From positions 1 to 5,913 of the forward strand of contig MGTN01000093.1 of the NCBI GenBank assembly GCA_001799475.1: a DNA stretch of 5,913 nucleotides, read 5' to 3'. The position numbers were made by a program, and so were the translations under genes. The notes under the pieces were generated by a model. That model worked only from the letters and a program-made list of their open reading frames with translations, was not told the origin of the DNA and made no database searches. Within the stretch, counting starts at the first letter, position 1, and every line of letters begins with the position of its first letter. Of this stretch, positions 5,207 through 5,913 are shown piece by piece. Origin of the DNA: Desulfovibrionales bacterium GWA2_65_9. GTDB lineage: Bacteria > Desulfobacterota > Desulfovibrionia > Desulfovibrionales > Desulfovibrionaceae.

Positions 5207-5913
5207 AACATTACGATCATCCTCATTTGCAGCGTAGTGCTGCCGCCTTCCTGGCGCTGCTGCTGGCGATCCCGTCCCTCCAACTGCAGGCCGGCGACCT
5301 CAACAGCGAGGTGAACAACATGTTCAACAATCTGGGTGCCATCGGTAACTACACGGCACCCGGTGCCTTCCGCGGCCAGACCTTCAATACCTACACCGGC
5401 GGCAACTTGATGATGCGTTCGCCGAACAAGGTTTATCAGCTGGCCGCCATCCAGTTCCCAAGCGCCAAGGCCGGCTGCGGCGGCATCGACGTCTTTGGTG
5501 GTTCCTTCTCGCACATTTCGGCGACCGAGTTCAAGAACATGCTGAAGAACATCACGGCGGCGCTGCCGGGGATCGCTTTTCAGCTCGCCCTGGAAGCGGT
5601 ATCGCCCCTGCTCGGCGGGCTGACCAAGTGGGCCAAGGGGCTGGAGACCTGGATCAACAATGCCCGGATCAATTCCTGCGAAACCGCCAAGGCCATTGTC
5701 AGCACGGCGGCCGAATCGATTGGCTACAGTTCGCAGGAAACCTGTGCCGATCTGGCCATCGAGATGGGCATGGAAAGCGACCGCGATTCGGCGCGTCGCC
5801 GCTGTGCGACGGATCGGCCTAGCATATTGTCGTCAGCACGCTCGTCGGCCGACCCGAAGGTGAAAAACAAGGCACCCTTCGTCGGCAACCTGACCTGGAA
5901 AGCCTTGCAGTAC
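5203..5913 (+). CDS. traH: TraH, F-type pilus assembly protein (N-terminal 237 residues)
   Basis: The frame from ATG 5203 stays open to the window edge, giving 237 codons. F TraH is about 458 residues, so roughly half is visible. TraH is needed for F pilus assembly and acts with TraF and other Tra proteins at the envelope. Residues 10-30 are a signal peptide ending LQA. The family hallmarks are clear: 'NNMFNNLGAIGNYTAPG' (38-54), 'GGNLMMRSPNKVYQLAAIQFP' split as 'GGNLMMR' (66-72) and 'IQFPSAKAGCGGIDVFGGSF' (83-102), 'SCETAKAIV' (158-166) and 'PFVGNLTWKAL' (225-235). Cysteines C92, C159, C181 and C201 are present in the fragment. Smaller frames at 5628-5863 and the minus-strand frame at 4927-5514 are shadows of this gene. 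The start overlaps the traF stop (ATGA). Confidence 0.95.
   Translation, partial: MKHYDHPHLQRSAAAFLALLLAIPSLQLQAGDLNSEVNNMFNNLGAIGNYTAPGAFRGQTFNTYTGGNLMMRSPNKVYQLAAIQFPSAKAGCGGIDVFGGSFSHISATEFKNMLKNITAALPGIAFQLALEAVSPLLGGLTKWAKGLETWINNARINSCETAKAIVSTAAESIGYSSQETCADLAIEMGMESDRDSARRRCATDRPSILSSARSSADPKVKNKAPFVGNLTWKALQY

Noticed and set aside
5628..5863. Two small plus-strand frames near the right edge
   Set aside because: Both lie out of frame inside the conserved traH coding region.

Overview
This window is a compact, single-strand block of a conjugative DNA-transfer operon: the mating-pair-formation part of an F-type (MPF-F) type IV secretion system. In order on the + strand it holds the last codons of a traW-like gene, then traU, trbC, traN, a small periplasmic ORF of 124 codons, traF, and the first 237 codons of traH, which runs off the right edge. 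The traW-traU-trbC-traN-traF-traH order matches the F plasmid backbone. The accessory F genes that lie between traN and traH on F (trbE, traQ, trbB and others) are absent. One small unrecognised gene sits between traN and traF instead.

The genes are packed without any promoter-sized gap. Three junctions are ATGA start/stop overlaps (traW/traU, traN/small ORF, traF/traH). traU and trbC overlap by 14 nt. The other two junctions are gaps of 9 nt and 8 nt. The block therefore looks like one translationally coupled transcript whose promoter and terminator lie outside the window. I saw no RNA gene, insertion sequence, CRISPR array, origin or terminator.

Every gene whose start is visible encodes a secreted protein with an N-terminal signal peptide. 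TraU and TrbC act in pilus assembly, TraN is the outer-membrane mating-pair stabiliser, and TraF and TraH belong to the periplasmic/outer-membrane pilus assembly group. The set is extremely cysteine-rich (16 in mature TraU, 36 in mature TraN), and every mature protein or visible fragment has an even number of cysteines. TraF carries an intact thioredoxin-type CPYC site, unlike TraF of plasmid F, so it is the obvious candidate for shaping these disulfides when no TrbB is encoded nearby.

The DNA is clearly GC-rich with strong G/C at third codon positions, which produces long antisense shadow frames. Together with the MPF-F gene set this suggests a proteobacterial plasmid or integrative conjugative element, plausibly betaproteobacterial; the host assignment is inference. 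The machine itself is a known type. The least described items are the small periplasmic protein between traN and traF, the tandem 15-residue repeat at the mature N-terminus of TrbC, and the paired CxxC motifs beside a hydrophobic segment in TraN.
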